From the NCBI GenBank assembly GCA_949101405.1, contig CARYFM010000009.1, positions 1 to 36,151 of the forward strand: a DNA stretch of 36,151 nucleotides, written 5' to 3'. Each line of letters opens with the position of its first letter. Position 1 is the first letter of the stretch. The stretch is from an uncultured Candidatus Saccharibacteria bacterium. Lineage in GTDB: Bacteria; Patescibacteriota; Saccharimonadia; Saccharimonadales; Saccharimonadaceae. Position numbers and translations under genes: made by a program. Below are positions 1 through 7,025 of this stretch, piece by piece. The notes under the pieces are model-generated. The model searched no databases, was not told the origin of the DNA, and saw only the letters and a program-made list of their open reading frames with translations.

Positions 1-99
1 CTATTTTGTTGAATATGCTTCAACTATTCCTTTCTGGATTCGTTGAGTGAACCCTTTTTATGGTTAAAAACATATCATCCAACTACTATCATCACGTGT

Positions 100-105
100 T
101 ATAAT
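100..105 (+). promoter_or_regulatory. -10 box of leaderless dsbA-like gene
   Basis: A TATAAT sequence stands exactly six bases before the ATG at 112, which places the expected transcription start on the A of the start codon. No convincing -35 box is visible 17 bases upstream. Confidence 0.65.
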
Positions 106-111
106 ATACCC

Positions 112-783
112 ATGGACAAAAAGATTTGGATTATCGTTATAATTATTATCGCTGCTTTTGCTGGCATTATCGGGATTAGCATGGCGCAGCCCCGCGAAGA
201 CCGCTTAGCTCAGATTTTCCCCGCTAGCGAAGAGTCTGGTAACTTGCCAGAAAATGTTGAAGGTGACCCTAATGCTCCTATACTCATTTTTGAATATGCT
301 GATTATCAGTGCGAAGGTTGTGCCTCTATGAACCCCAAACTCAATCAGCTCGTAGAAGAATATGATGGCAAAGTCGCCGTGGTATATCGCAATTTCGTGC
401 AAAGTTACCATGCTAACGGCACTGCCGCGGCCTCTGCTGCCAATGCTGCTGCCATCCAAGGATACTGGCGCGAATATAAAGATTTACTCTTTGCTAATCA
501 GAACGAATGGTACCATTCTGACGCCGCCACCCGCCAACAACAATTTGAGAAATACTTTACCACAGTTACAAATGGCAAAGGCGATTTGGAAAAGTTCCGT
601 ACTGACATGAACAGCGACGCCGTCGCCCAGAAAATCGCTTTCGACCGTAAGCTCAGTGAAGCCCGCAAGCTCTCCTACACCCCTCTCATCTACGTCGGCA
701 GCGAGCAAGTCAAACAATCCGAAATGGGTGCCGACTTCCTAGTCAACATGCGTAGCAAAATCAATGCCCAGCTAGAGAAATAA
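112..783 (+). CDS. Membrane-anchored DsbA-family thiol oxidoreductase
   Basis: This 223-residue protein has an uncleaved-looking N-terminal membrane segment (about residues 4-24), then a thioredoxin fold with the active-site motif CEGC in the context DYQCEGCASM and a YTP segment near residue 195 that fits the cis-proline loop. This is the layout of the DsbA/Thioredoxin_4 family of extracytoplasmic disulfide oxidoreductases. The helical insert of DsbA lies between the two motifs. The ATG at 112 is preferred over upstream in-frame starts because the membrane segment follows it at once and a -10 box lies six bases before it, indicating a leaderless mRNA. No partner such as VKOR or DsbB is present here. 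Function by family is well supported; its substrates are unknown. Confidence 0.88.
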   Translation: MDKKIWIIVIIIIAAFAGIIGISMAQPREDRLAQIFPASEESGNLPENVEGDPNAPILIFEYADYQCEGCASMNPKLNQLVEEYDGKVAVVYRNFVQSYHANGTAAASAANAAAIQGYWREYKDLLFANQNEWYHSDAATRQQQFEKYFTTVTNGKGDLEKFRTDMNSDAVAQKIAFDRKLSEARKLSYTPLIYVGSEQVKQSEMGADFLVNMRSKINAQLEK

Positions 784-808
784 ACTAAATCTTATCATAC
801 ATAATAGT

Positions 809-927
809 CTCTCTTCCGCTATGTCTTCGAGAGGGGGTGCGGAGCTCACGAGCGAGCATGCAGTACGCGAGGCCTGTGACGACAGGTCCGAGCGACACGT
901 CCCTAGAGAAGATATAGCAGAAGAGAG
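809..927. other. Long-hairpin structured element, copy 1
   Basis: Bases 809-828 pair with 908-927 in a 20-bp stem with one mismatch and one G-U pair. The interior is GC-rich, repeats GAGCGA/GCGAG words and carries the small hairpin CCTGTGACGACAGG. A related element with CCCGTAACGACGGG in the same place lies between groES and groEL. It could be a non-coding RNA, a mobile repeat or an elaborate terminator for the gene ending at 783; strand is not settled. Confidence 0.55.
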
Positions 928-981
928 TTATTTGTGTACCTCAAGAAAAGACGGTAGCTTATCTTCTTATTGATTTTAAAT

Positions 982-1683
982 CTATTCTCCCCACTTCTTC
1001 AGCATCTTGGCATCAATCTTGCTTGCATCAAACCGATAATGCCCTGTCACTTTTCCCCGCTTCAAATAATCCTCCTCGCGTTTAGGCTGTCCTGCGTTGT
1101 GTATAATATATGGTCGCCCATTTTTATTCCGTCGGTCCGATACCACCCCAATATGGCCACCATTATTAGACACCATAATATCTCCTGGTTGCCATTCTTC
1201 CGGATTCTCCTGCCAATCATTCCCTAATTTCGTCGCATACTTCTCAAAAAACTTCTGCAAATTCTTCACCCGCCGAAAGTCAATATTCGGATCTGGAGTC
1301 TCAATCCCATATTCTACTGGATTTTTCGCAATATCCGCATCCACCATCGCTTTCAGATCATACCCCGCTTCCCGAAACGCCCGCCAAATCACATCCGTAC
1401 ACACCCCAATATCTTCATCTGGATAGCCGCCTTGAACATAACTCCCGTCATATTTCGGAAAATTCTCCGCGTCTTTGCGCGCTCCCAACAAAAAATCTTC
1501 ATAGTCATCCCGCCCGTTCTCGTTAAAATCCATATCACTTCTCTTCCGCTCCATCCCCAAATCCTCCATCGTATAAGCCCGCCCTGCAAATAACCCCAAA
1601 TTAAACCACCACGCCAACCCAACACCTAGCACCGCCACCACTATTGCCACGCCTAGCAAACTCCACCAAAGCACCTTCTTCAC
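982..1683 (-). CDS. DUF1287 family protein, membrane-anchored
   Basis: 233 residues. An N-terminal membrane segment (about residues 5-28) precedes a DUF1287 domain, recognisable from GVCTDVIWRAF, the TPDPNIDFRRVKNL stretch, WQPGDIM, GHIGVVSDRR and a final HN followed by TGHYRF. DUF1287 proteins have an NlpC/P60-like fold, and the Cys of GVCTD with the later His residues are the likely catalytic group, suggesting a cell-wall or amide hydrolase; no member has a firmly assigned reaction that I can cite. The start is a GTG five bases after the stop of the upstream aminotransferase gene, so the two form an operon. The Shine-Dalgarno sequence is weak, so translation may depend on coupling. Confidence 0.8.
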   Translation of the reverse strand: MKKVLWWSLLGVAIVVAVLGVGLAWWFNLGLFAGRAYTMEDLGMERKRSDMDFNENGRDDYEDFLLGARKDAENFPKYDGSYVQGGYPDEDIGVCTDVIWRAFREAGYDLKAMVDADIAKNPVEYGIETPDPNIDFRRVKNLQKFFEKYATKLGNDWQENPEEWQPGDIMVSNNGGHIGVVSDRRNKNGRPYIIHNAGQPKREEDYLKRGKVTGHYRFDASKIDAKMLKKWGE

Positions 1684-1688
1684 GCTAG

Positions 1689-2846
1689 TTAAATCTTCCC
1701 CATCACCCGTTTCACGCGCTCAATATCACTCTCACGCGTAGCATAGCTCAGAGAAAACCGCACCAATGGTGGATATTTGCAAATTTTATCCAGATAATAA
1801 TGCGTACAAAAATACCCTGCACGCGCCATAATCCCCTCTTTGCCCAGTGCCGCACCCAGCAGATGCGAATCTAGTCCTTCCACATAGAAACTCATCGTCG
1901 GATTTGCCTGCTTCCCCACCATCTGCACTCTCGGATTACTACGCAAAAACCTATCTAATTCCTCTGTACAGGCCGTCAAACGTTGTTTGTCGGCCTTTGT
2001 CCGACCACCTAACCAATCCAACGCTACCGAGTAAGCACAAATCTCCCCCCACGCCTGCAAGCCAGCCTCAAAAATCGTATGTACGTGGTCCTTATTTGCC
2101 TCCGCGCTAAGCAAATAGTCATCAGCAAACACATCATCTACCATTCCACCCCCGATAAAGTTCTGCGTAAGCTTCGGCACCAAATCCCGCCGTACCACCA
2201 TCACACCTAGTGAAGGCGCATACATCTTATGTGCCGAAAAACAAATTGCATCTGCCTCCGTCTTCTCCAGCATTTCATGATAGTGTGCCATCGCTTGCGC
2301 CGCATCAACTATTACTAACCCGCCATCACCATGTACCTTTTTCACCACCTCTTTTAAATTCACCAACTGCCGCCCATCAAAATTCGCCGCGCAATTCACC
2401 ACTAACACTGCCTTATGGAAATCCTCCTCCAAAGGCAAACTTCCATCCTCTGCCCGTTTTAATACCACTCGCGGCACATCCAAGCGTCGCGCTAACGCCA
2501 TCGTCGCCAAAAACGGCGAATTATGTTCAATGTCCGACGTGAACACTTTTTCCACATATTCTGCACAAATCTCGTTTAAAAGCAAATTAATCCCATACGT
2601 CGTGTTCAAAGTGAACGATACGAAGTAATCTTTTTCTTTCAGCTTGAGTAATTTTAGGGTCTTTTTCCGTGCTGCCTCCACCATCGCATCGGTCTTCTCA
2701 CCCCACGGATACTTCACTCGTTCTCCACAAGAATTATGTTCCAAATAATACTGATCTAGCGCCTCAATCACTGGTCGCGGTCTCAAACTCTGGCAAGCCG
2801 CATCCAAATACACCGTTTTCTCATTCAAATAGTCAAAATCGTTCAT
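1689..2846 (-). CDS. Class-V aminotransferase, cysteine desulfurase-like (SufS/CsdA type)
   Basis: 385 residues with the full fold-type I PLP enzyme pattern: TLNTTYGINLL near residue 85, IVDAAQAMAHY for the cofactor-binding Asp and Gln, and FSAHKMYAPSLGV with the Schiff-base lysine. The segment MARAGYFCTHYYL places a cysteine where group II desulfurases (SufS) keep the persulfide-forming Cys. It probably takes sulfur from cysteine for Fe-S clusters or tRNA thiolation, but no suf genes are next to it, so selenocysteine lyase or a related role remains possible. The start at 2846 lies six bases after TATAAT on the minus strand, a leaderless arrangement. DUF1287 follows in the same operon. Confidence 0.85.
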   Translation of the reverse strand: MNDFDYLNEKTVYLDAACQSLRPRPVIEALDQYYLEHNSCGERVKYPWGEKTDAMVEAARKKTLKLLKLKEKDYFVSFTLNTTYGINLLLNEICAEYVEKVFTSDIEHNSPFLATMALARRLDVPRVVLKRAEDGSLPLEEDFHKAVLVVNCAANFDGRQLVNLKEVVKKVHGDGGLVIVDAAQAMAHYHEMLEKTEADAICFSAHKMYAPSLGVMVVRRDLVPKLTQNFIGGGMVDDVFADDYLLSAEANKDHVHTIFEAGLQAWGEICAYSVALDWLGGRTKADKQRLTACTEELDRFLRSNPRVQMVGKQANPTMSFYVEGLDSHLLGAALGKEGIMARAGYFCTHYYLDKICKYPPLVRFSLSYATRESDIERVKRVMGKI

Positions 2847-2852
2847 ATCTCT

Positions 2853-2858
2853 ATTATA
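2853..2858 (-). promoter_or_regulatory. -10 box of leaderless aminotransferase gene
   Basis: TATAAT on the minus strand, six bases before the ATG at 2846. Confidence 0.65.
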
Positions 2859-2878
2859 CCCCACCTCAACAAAAGTTG

Positions 2879-2901
2879 AACTTGTAACTCATTTACAAGT
2901 T
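2879..2901. repeat. Short palindrome family AACTTGTAA/TTACAAGTT, copy 1
   Basis: Perfect 9-bp arms (2879-2887 and 2893-2901) around a five-base loop. Related copies lie at 5506-5530, 18383-18411 and 23007-23030. Confidence 0.7.
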
Positions 2902-2940
2902 AAACCAACATTTATATCTGTTTTCTATATAAATTTTTGT

Positions 2941-3828
2941 TTAATAAAGCACCTTAATTGAATCCAAGTTCTCCATGCACTTCACCCGAATTAACTCATA
3001 TAGCTTATCGAACTCCCCACCTATCATATGCAAATTCTTCAAATTCAATTCCCCAACGACATCCATATCTGGTTTGTTTGCCTTAATCCAAGCCTTCAGT
3101 TCTTCATCTTTTGCTCTTGCCTCTTGTTTCAAAGCATTCCGCGCGCTTGAGCCCAAACTATAATTCGAGCTATTCACCGCCCAAGCTGCCTGCGCGTAGG
3201 CTAACGTCTTTTCTAGCCACCCCTCACCATAGCTCCGCAAAGTCGCATTATCAGAATTTAACAAAGGTTGCGCCACGGCATGCACCATTACCTCATCCGC
3301 CTTCGCAATCATCAACTCGCGCTCCAACAGCCTAAACTCATGCCACGCTTGGTATGGCTTTAATTTCTTTGCTAAATCCTCCATATCCGCCGTCGCCGCC
3401 TTCAAAGCTGCTTGTATTTTTTCCAGCTGCGCCTGGTTTTCACTATCATTTTTCACCCCAGAAGTCCCACCTAGCTTCTCCAAAGCTCTTTCCAACTCCT
3501 TCAACTTTTTATTAATCGTCGGGCACTTCTCCACCAGCCCATTATATTCACTCATATCCGGAGAAGGTTTATCCACAAAATTCACCACATTCGCACAATC
3601 AAACTCAGACGATACCGCCGTTACTTGCGTCTTAATCTCCTTCGCCATTTGGTAACTTTCTTCGTAGTCCACTTTTCTAGTCATTCCAAACACTAACACT
3701 CCTGCCACTACCACACCAGTTACACCACCCCCGATTAGCAACCATTTCCACCAACCACGCTTCTTTGGCAGTTGTTGTGGTGCAATATCAGCCTGGCTTG
3801 ACAACACCGGCGCTCCAATATCATCCAT
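2941..3828 (-). CDS. Single-pass membrane protein with coiled-coil ectodomain, unknown function
   Basis: 295 residues. A short N-terminal tail with a KKRGWWKW patch leads into one membrane helix (about residues 27-50), followed by about 240 charged, helix-rich residues with heptad-like stretches (NKKLKELERALEKLGG, QLEKIQAALKAATADME), probably outside the cell. I recognise no family. The start at 3828 overlaps the stop of the upstream TM2 gene (the bases ATGGATGA hold both), so the two are translationally coupled; longer upstream starts would overlap that gene further and lack a ribosome site. The coupling suggests joint function with the TM2 protein at the membrane. Confidence 0.75.
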   Translation of the reverse strand: MDDIGAPVLSSQADIAPQQLPKKRGWWKWLLIGGGVTGVVVAGVLVFGMTRKVDYEESYQMAKEIKTQVTAVSSEFDCANVVNFVDKPSPDMSEYNGLVEKCPTINKKLKELERALEKLGGTSGVKNDSENQAQLEKIQAALKAATADMEDLAKKLKPYQAWHEFRLLERELMIAKADEVMVHAVAQPLLNSDNATLRSYGEGWLEKTLAYAQAAWAVNSSNYSLGSSARNALKQEARAKDEELKAWIKANKPDMDVVGELNLKNLHMIGGEFDKLYELIRVKCMENLDSIKVLY

Positions 3829-4282
3829 TATACCCACTCCCCAATTGACCGTTTTGTTCGTTGTTTTGATTCTGACCCTGGTTTTGTCCAATTTGGCTAT
3901 TCATCTGCATATTCTGCCCACCAAAATTTTGCATCGCACTTGGCGCCACACGATAACCTTTTTGTGCTAATCCCGCATCACCCCCACTCAAAATCTGAAT
4001 CCCCTCAATAAACCCCCAAACTTCACTTACGCCAACTGCAAGCCACCCCGCTACATTTAGTAATGTTATTAGCCAAGAGATTTTATACAGCGTCCAAAAC
4101 GACACTACTGACGGTATAATCGCCCCTGCCACTATCATCACCGCCATACCAGAGCCAAATATAATCACATGTTTGGTAGCATTCTTTTTGTCTCCCAGAT
4201 ACCAACAGTGCGCACCCACTGCTCCCAAGAAAATCCCCAGTAACCCCGCCGTCGTTGCTGACTTAAAACCGTTATTATTCAT
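3821..4282 (-). CDS. TM2-domain membrane protein with Gln/Asn-rich tail
   Basis: 153 residues. The N-terminal part fits the TM2 domain: KSATTAGLLGIFLGAVGAHCWYLG is the typical first helix and turn (aromatic-Tyr-Leu-Gly after a His), followed by two more hydrophobic stretches and a FIEGIQIL segment. From about residue 118 the tail is low-complexity, rich in Gln, Asn and Gly. The ATG at 4282 is chosen because AGGAGG sits just upstream and the domain starts within a few residues; a start at 4333 would lie in the leader RNA. The gene follows one of two copies of a pseudoknot leader RNA and is coupled to the membrane protein gene downstream. TM2 proteins have no settled molecular role. Confidence 0.82.
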   Translation of the reverse strand: MNNNGFKSATTAGLLGIFLGAVGAHCWYLGDKKNATKHVIIFGSGMAVMIVAGAIIPSVVSFWTLYKISWLITLLNVAGWLAVGVSEVWGFIEGIQILSGGDAGLAQKGYRVAPSAMQNFGGQNMQMNSQIGQNQGQNQNNEQNGQLGSGYNG

Positions 4283-4331
4283 CCTACCTCCTAGTAGATT
4301 AGTAATTGGTAACACCTCATCACCCACCATC

Positions 4332-4423
4332 AAAAAAGGGCACCGCGAGGTGTACCAATCCTATCATAGCCACTTTAACTAGTAGTTTTTCTAGGGACTC
4401 ACGATGCCCTATCCAACCACTAG
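4332..4423 (-). ncRNA. Pseudoknot leader RNA upstream of TM2 gene, copy 1
   Basis: Read on the minus strand. GGGCATCGTGAG (4409-4398) pairs along 12 bp, some G-U, with CTCGCGGTGCCC (4349-4338), and a T-run follows at 4337-4332. A loop segment (4385-4379) can pair with CTAGTGG just 5' of the stem (4423-4417), giving an H-type pseudoknot. The second copy keeps the same stem, the internal TCCTA/TAGG-type pairing and the words GTGGCT and GATAGGA, while its pseudoknot arms have different sequence but still pair. About 50 bases separate it from the ribosome site. The 3' arm can also form CACC-TCGC-GGTG, so it may act as a terminator switch. I recognise no known riboswitch class. Confidence 0.7.
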
Positions 4424-4534
4424 CAATAAAACCATAACAAAATCAATGGCTACTTTTGATAAAATTGGTACCCTTTTAGTGTAGCATAACAATTTTAATT
4501 TGGCAAATTTTAATCTTTCTTTTCTTACAATAGT

Positions 4535-4963
4535 TCACCAAATAGACACTCCGCTCCCAGCATCGCTGGGAGCCTCCTTTTTCTCTTCCACTAAAACTGA
4601 TCGTGCACCTTTCGCCTGCACTCGCGAATTACTAATCCGATATCCTCGACTCACCAACCCATCATCTCCCCTAATCAGCACCACTATTCCCTCTGCAACA
4701 CCCCAAAGAAAATTTCCTAGCACCACTATCACAATTAATACCTCAATCACCGCGTTCATTCCTGCGCAATCAGACCACTCCAGTCCCAAACATGATAATG
4801 GCAATACTATCATTTCTACTATAAGCAAAGTCAAAACCAACACAAGTAAACCCACATGCACCGCTGCTTTACGATAATTCCCTAAATAAAAATCCATCAC
4901 GCCTAAACCACCAAGCGTAATACCTAATATCCCCGCAGTATCAGCCGACTTATAACCTTGCAT
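4535..4963 (-). CDS. TM2-domain membrane protein
   Basis: 142 residues. YKSADTAGILGITLGGLGVMDFYLG is the first TM2 helix and aromatic-Tyr-Leu-Gly turn; two long hydrophobic stretches follow (about residues 36-56 and 70-92), then RGDDGLVSRGYRI, which resembles GGDAGLAQKGYRV of the neighbouring TM2 protein. The two are therefore paralogues. AAGGAGG lies four bases before the ATG at 4963. The last codons form a strong hairpin (GCTCCCAGC/GCTGGGAGC, 4551-4571) while still encoding APSDAGS. The gene has its own promoter and its own copy of the pseudoknot leader, so both paralogues probably answer to the same signal. Confidence 0.8.
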   Translation of the reverse strand: MQGYKSADTAGILGITLGGLGVMDFYLGNYRKAAVHVGLLVLVLTLLIVEMIVLPLSCLGLEWSDCAGMNAVIEVLIVIVVLGNFLWGVAEGIVVLIRGDDGLVSRGYRISNSRVQAKGARSVLVEEKKEAPSDAGSGVSIW

Positions 4964-5043
4964 TTTCCTCCTTGATTATAAATACACCTCACGCTGTCAT
5001 TTTGAATCGTAGAAATTGAGCTTGTTCGTACCCCCCACAAACA

Positions 5044-5140
5044 AAAAGGGCACCGCGAGGTGCATTACTCCTATCAACAGCCACTACTGAATGTTTTGTG
5101 ACTTAGGGTACTCACGATGCCCCATTCGACCACAAAACAT
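5044..5140 (-). ncRNA. Pseudoknot leader RNA upstream of TM2 gene, copy 2
   Basis: Minus strand. The 12-bp stem is formed by 5122-5111 and 5059-5048, with a T-run at 5047-5043. The pseudoknot helix is a perfect 10 bp: ATGTTTTGTG (5140-5131) with CACAAAACAT (5100-5091). Its sequence differs from copy 1 while the pairing is kept, which is covariation. A TATAAT near 5185 on this strand could start the transcript, giving a leader of about 215 bases. The downstream gene is again a TM2 protein. Confidence 0.72.
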
Positions 5141-5226
5141 CACGAGATGCGGCTGCCATGTTGATAAAAGTAATGCAACCTCATTATACCATAAGTAAAT
5201 TCAGAAATAATAAAAACATATCATGC

Positions 5227-5232
5227 TATAAT
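5227..5232 (+). promoter_or_regulatory. -10 box of leaderless pta-like gene
   Basis: TATAAT lies six bases before the ATG at 5239; no clear -35 box. Confidence 0.65.
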
Positions 5233-5238
5233 ACTCTC

Positions 5239-6108
5239 ATGAACATCGTATTCCCTGAATTTAACAACTCTACTATCCAAGCTGCCCTAGAGCGCCATGC
5301 CGAAATGCACGCCTCTGGCGAATCTATCCCTGGTATCGCACCAGATGGTGTCTCAGAAATCACTGCCTTGCCCGCCCCAAACCTAACCACCGCCTGCGCT
5401 ATGGTTAAATCCGGTGAAGCTGACACTATGATTGCCGGCATTGACTATTCATCTCGTGATGTCATTCTCGCCTGTCGCGAACATTTTCCCATGTCTCCAA
5501 AACCCCAACTTGTAAAGCAATTACAAGTTGAAGCAAGTCCTACCTCTGTCAATCCTGCAATTTCCGAGCGTTATTCAACCTTTTCTGGTCTAGCCGTGAT
5601 GCAAAAGGACAATCAGGTCTATCTCCTCGCCGATATGGCCGCTTGCAAGCATCCCAGCAAAGCCCAATTGATAGAAATCATCCACCAAACCCACACCTCC
5701 GCCAGCAAACTCTTCTCCGAACCACCCCGTGTAGCCTTACTTTCTTTCTCTACCTTTGGCAGCGGCGGGCACGATGACACCATCGAACTCATGCAAGCCA
5801 TCCGCCAAGAATTCCAAGATTCAGAAATCTTACTCGATGGCGAAATGCAACTTGACGCCGCGATTAATCCTGCCATTGCTCAGAAAAAATTCCCCGATTC
5901 CCCAGTAGCCGGCCAGGCCAACGTCCTCATCGTACCCGATCTCAACTCAGGTAATATCCTTTACAAAGCCTTCGAGCATATCGCCGGCTTTAATGTCGCC
6001 GGCCCCATCCTCCAAGGTTTTAGTTATCCTGTTTCCGACCTCTCTCGTGGCAGCTCTGTCGCTGATGTTATTCTCACAATTGAAGTCATGGCAAAACTCA
6101 TAAAATAA
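5239..6108 (+). CDS. pta: Phosphate acetyltransferase family protein (Pta)
   Basis: 289 residues. The C-terminal two thirds are typical of phosphotransacetylases: PRVALLSFSTFGSGG, then DGEMQLDAAINP, SPVAGQANVLIVPDLNSGN and GPILQGFSYPVSDLSRG. The reaction is acetyl-CoA plus phosphate to acetyl phosphate plus CoA, linking acetyl-CoA to substrate-level ATP formation with an acetate kinase, which is not in this window. The protein is shorter than the usual 325-330 residues, mostly at the N-terminal side. The start at 5239 follows a -10 box by six bases. A copy of the AACTTGTAA palindrome (5506-5530) is translated within the gene as part of QLVKQLQVE, an apparent in-frame repeat insertion. Phosphate butyryltransferase is an alternative within the same family. 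Confidence 0.85.
   Translation: MNIVFPEFNNSTIQAALERHAEMHASGESIPGIAPDGVSEITALPAPNLTTACAMVKSGEADTMIAGIDYSSRDVILACREHFPMSPKPQLVKQLQVEASPTSVNPAISERYSTFSGLAVMQKDNQVYLLADMAACKHPSKAQLIEIIHQTHTSASKLFSEPPRVALLSFSTFGSGGHDDTIELMQAIRQEFQDSEILLDGEMQLDAAINPAIAQKKFPDSPVAGQANVLIVPDLNSGNILYKAFEHIAGFNVAGPILQGFSYPVSDLSRGSSVADVILTIEVMAKLIK
5506..5530. repeat. Short palindrome family, copy 2, inside pta
   Basis: Perfect 10-bp arms CAACTTGTAA (5506-5515) and TTACAAGTTG (5521-5530) around AGCAA. It shares the 14 bases AACTTGTAAAGCAA with the copy at 18386. It lies inside a coding region and keeps the frame open. Confidence 0.75.
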
Positions 6109-6119
6109 GTCTATTCATG

Positions 6120-6153
6120 CAAAAACGCCCAAAGAAATCTCTGAGCGTTTTTC
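6120..6153 (+). terminator. Rho-independent terminator of pta
   Basis: AAAAACGC and GCGTTTTT pair across a 16-base loop, ending in T residues, 12 bases after the pta stop. A second hairpin, CCTCCGA/TCGGAGG, follows at about 6167-6198. Confidence 0.7.
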
Positions 6154-6237
6154 ATCTTGTCTCCCCTCCGACAAAATGGGTTTAGAAAATCGGAGGAGGC
6201 AATAATTAAGGTAAACAGTTACAGAACTAACCGAGTT

Positions 6238-6570
6238 TTAACCGAAACTCGGTAAACGGGAAGACTTCCCCTGATCCCTGGCATCGAAACACTCCAGGTT
6301 CACCAGAAAGTGACTTTTACACCTTGCACTAGGACTCCTAATCCTAACCTGCAAAACCTCTGCTACCTGCTGCGTCTTCATCATCAGGCGTTTCTCGTAT
6401 GTCCCAAGTCCATCCCAACTTGACTGATATATTGCCAACTCTTCCGTTGAGGGCAATATCGCCTCTATCGCCAGTTCGCTTGGCTCTCCCACCGAGTCTA
6501 CGACTGTTGCCATAACTATGATACACAAGCACAAGATCAAAGACACAGAAACTTCAAATCCATTTCTCAT
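6238..6570 (-). CDS. Possible small exported protein, unknown
   Basis: 110 residues with a strongly hydrophobic N-terminal segment (SLILCLCIIVMATVV, residues 10-24) like a signal peptide or anchor, then a soluble part without recognisable motif. Support is modest: no clear Shine-Dalgarno or -10 box precedes the ATG at 6570, and codon choice (many AGG and CTG codons) is unlike neighbouring genes. It is the last and largest frame of a stretch of small frames that begins at a perfect promoter at 7014. It may be a real gene in a small operon, or the remnant of a decayed one. A 9-bp hairpin (ACCGAGTTT/AAACTCGGT, 6229-6252) covers its end. Confidence 0.4.
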   Translation of the reverse strand: MRNGFEVSVSLILCLCIIVMATVVDSVGEPSELAIEAILPSTEELAIYQSSWDGLGTYEKRLMMKTQQVAEVLQVRIRSPSARCKSHFLVNLECFDARDQGKSSRLPSFG

Positions 6571-6587
6571 ACGTTATTACATCCCGC

Positions 6588-6674
6588 TCATCTCCGCGCC
6601 ACCGCTACCATCAAATCACTATCTACAACAAACGACAGCGTATCAGCACGAATCTCGTATGCCATTCTTCCCAC
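6588..6674 (-). CDS. Possible 28-residue peptide with strong ribosome site
   Basis: A GTG start at 6674 has an excellent Shine-Dalgarno sequence (GGAAGGAGG, six bases upstream). The frame encodes MGRMAYEIRADTLSFVVD followed by ten more residues and ends 18 bases before the frame that starts at 6570. No family is recognised. The strong ribosome site is the main support; it may be a leader peptide or a fragment of a broken gene. Confidence 0.35.
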   Translation of the reverse strand: MGRMAYEIRADTLSFVVDSDLMVAVARR

Positions 6675-6883
6675 GGCAATCCTCCTTCCCCCAAGGCTCT
6701 ATTCAGTTTTCACTACATACTACCTAAACAGTAGGATTACGAACATGTACTATATTAGCACCTCCTCTCTATTAAAGAACTCCCAACACCCACGCCAGAT
6801 CAAACATGGTACAAACGTTGCATAAGATTAAGACTTAGCCAAAACCCTGCGTCGAACTCCCAAGCCGAGTGCCACTGAGCATA
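6675..6883 (-). other. Transcribed-looking stretch with tiny frames only
   Basis: Between two small frames lie only very short open frames of 7-15 codons on the minus strand. One GGAGG near 6768 is followed by an ATG opening an eight-codon frame. No tRNA, tmRNA or RNase P signature is visible. It could be a decayed gene, an unrecognised RNA or a run of micro-proteins. Confidence 0.3.
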
Positions 6884-6979
6884 TCAATGTGTCGCTAACT
6901 CACACCAGTCGTCTCCAAAACACAACAACGGTGAGACCAGCAGTCCTTCGCGGCTCCTATAAAACCAGCCTACGGACAT
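6884..6979 (-). CDS. Possible 31-residue leaderless micro-protein or decayed gene start
   Basis: The ATG at 6979 lies exactly six bases after the -10 box TAGAAT, the spacing seen for the established leaderless genes of this window, and that -10 belongs to a perfect promoter. The frame reads MSVGWFYRSREGLLVSPLLC and then FGDDWCELATH before a TGA. No homolog is recognised. Its promoter context is unusually good for a chance frame, but the same context would fit a pseudogene or an RNA start. Confidence 0.35.
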   Translation of the reverse strand: MSVGWFYRSREGLLVSPLLCFGDDWCELATH

Positions 6980-6985
6980 AGATTC

Positions 6986-7014
6986 ATTCTACTTGACACC
7001 CACCTGCTTGTCAA
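6986..7014 (-). promoter_or_regulatory. Consensus sigma-70 promoter
   Basis: Minus strand: TTGACA (7014-7009), a 17-base spacer, then TAGAAT (6991-6986). It is one of the three best promoters of the window and fires away from tsaD into a region with no large gene. Confidence 0.75.
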
Positions 7015-7025
7015 CTGTTTTTTCT

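Noticed and set aside
43..111. Longer N-terminus for the DsbA-like protein
   Set aside because: It would place the membrane anchor in the middle of a polar extension and start upstream of the -10 box that serves the gene.
3829..3891. Longer N-terminus for the membrane protein after the TM2 gene
   Set aside because: It would overlap the TM2 coding region by about 70 bases with no ribosome site; the overlapping ATGGATGA start explains coupling better.
4338..4409. Plus-strand reading of the TM2 leader elements, with a GCCACT word like a cobalamin-riboswitch box
   Set aside because: On the plus strand there is no T-run and no consistent downstream gene, and the other cobalamin-riboswitch elements are missing; on the minus strand both copies precede TM2 genes.
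4551..4571. Plus-strand terminator within the TM2 gene end
   Set aside because: The hairpin is strong, but there is no plus-strand gene upstream and the following bases are only moderately T-rich; it is kept as a note in the gene entry.
6700..7000. tmRNA, RNase P RNA or SRP RNA behind the strong promoter
   Set aside because: None of the diagnostic tRNA-like ends, P4 core words or SRP tetraloop bases is present.
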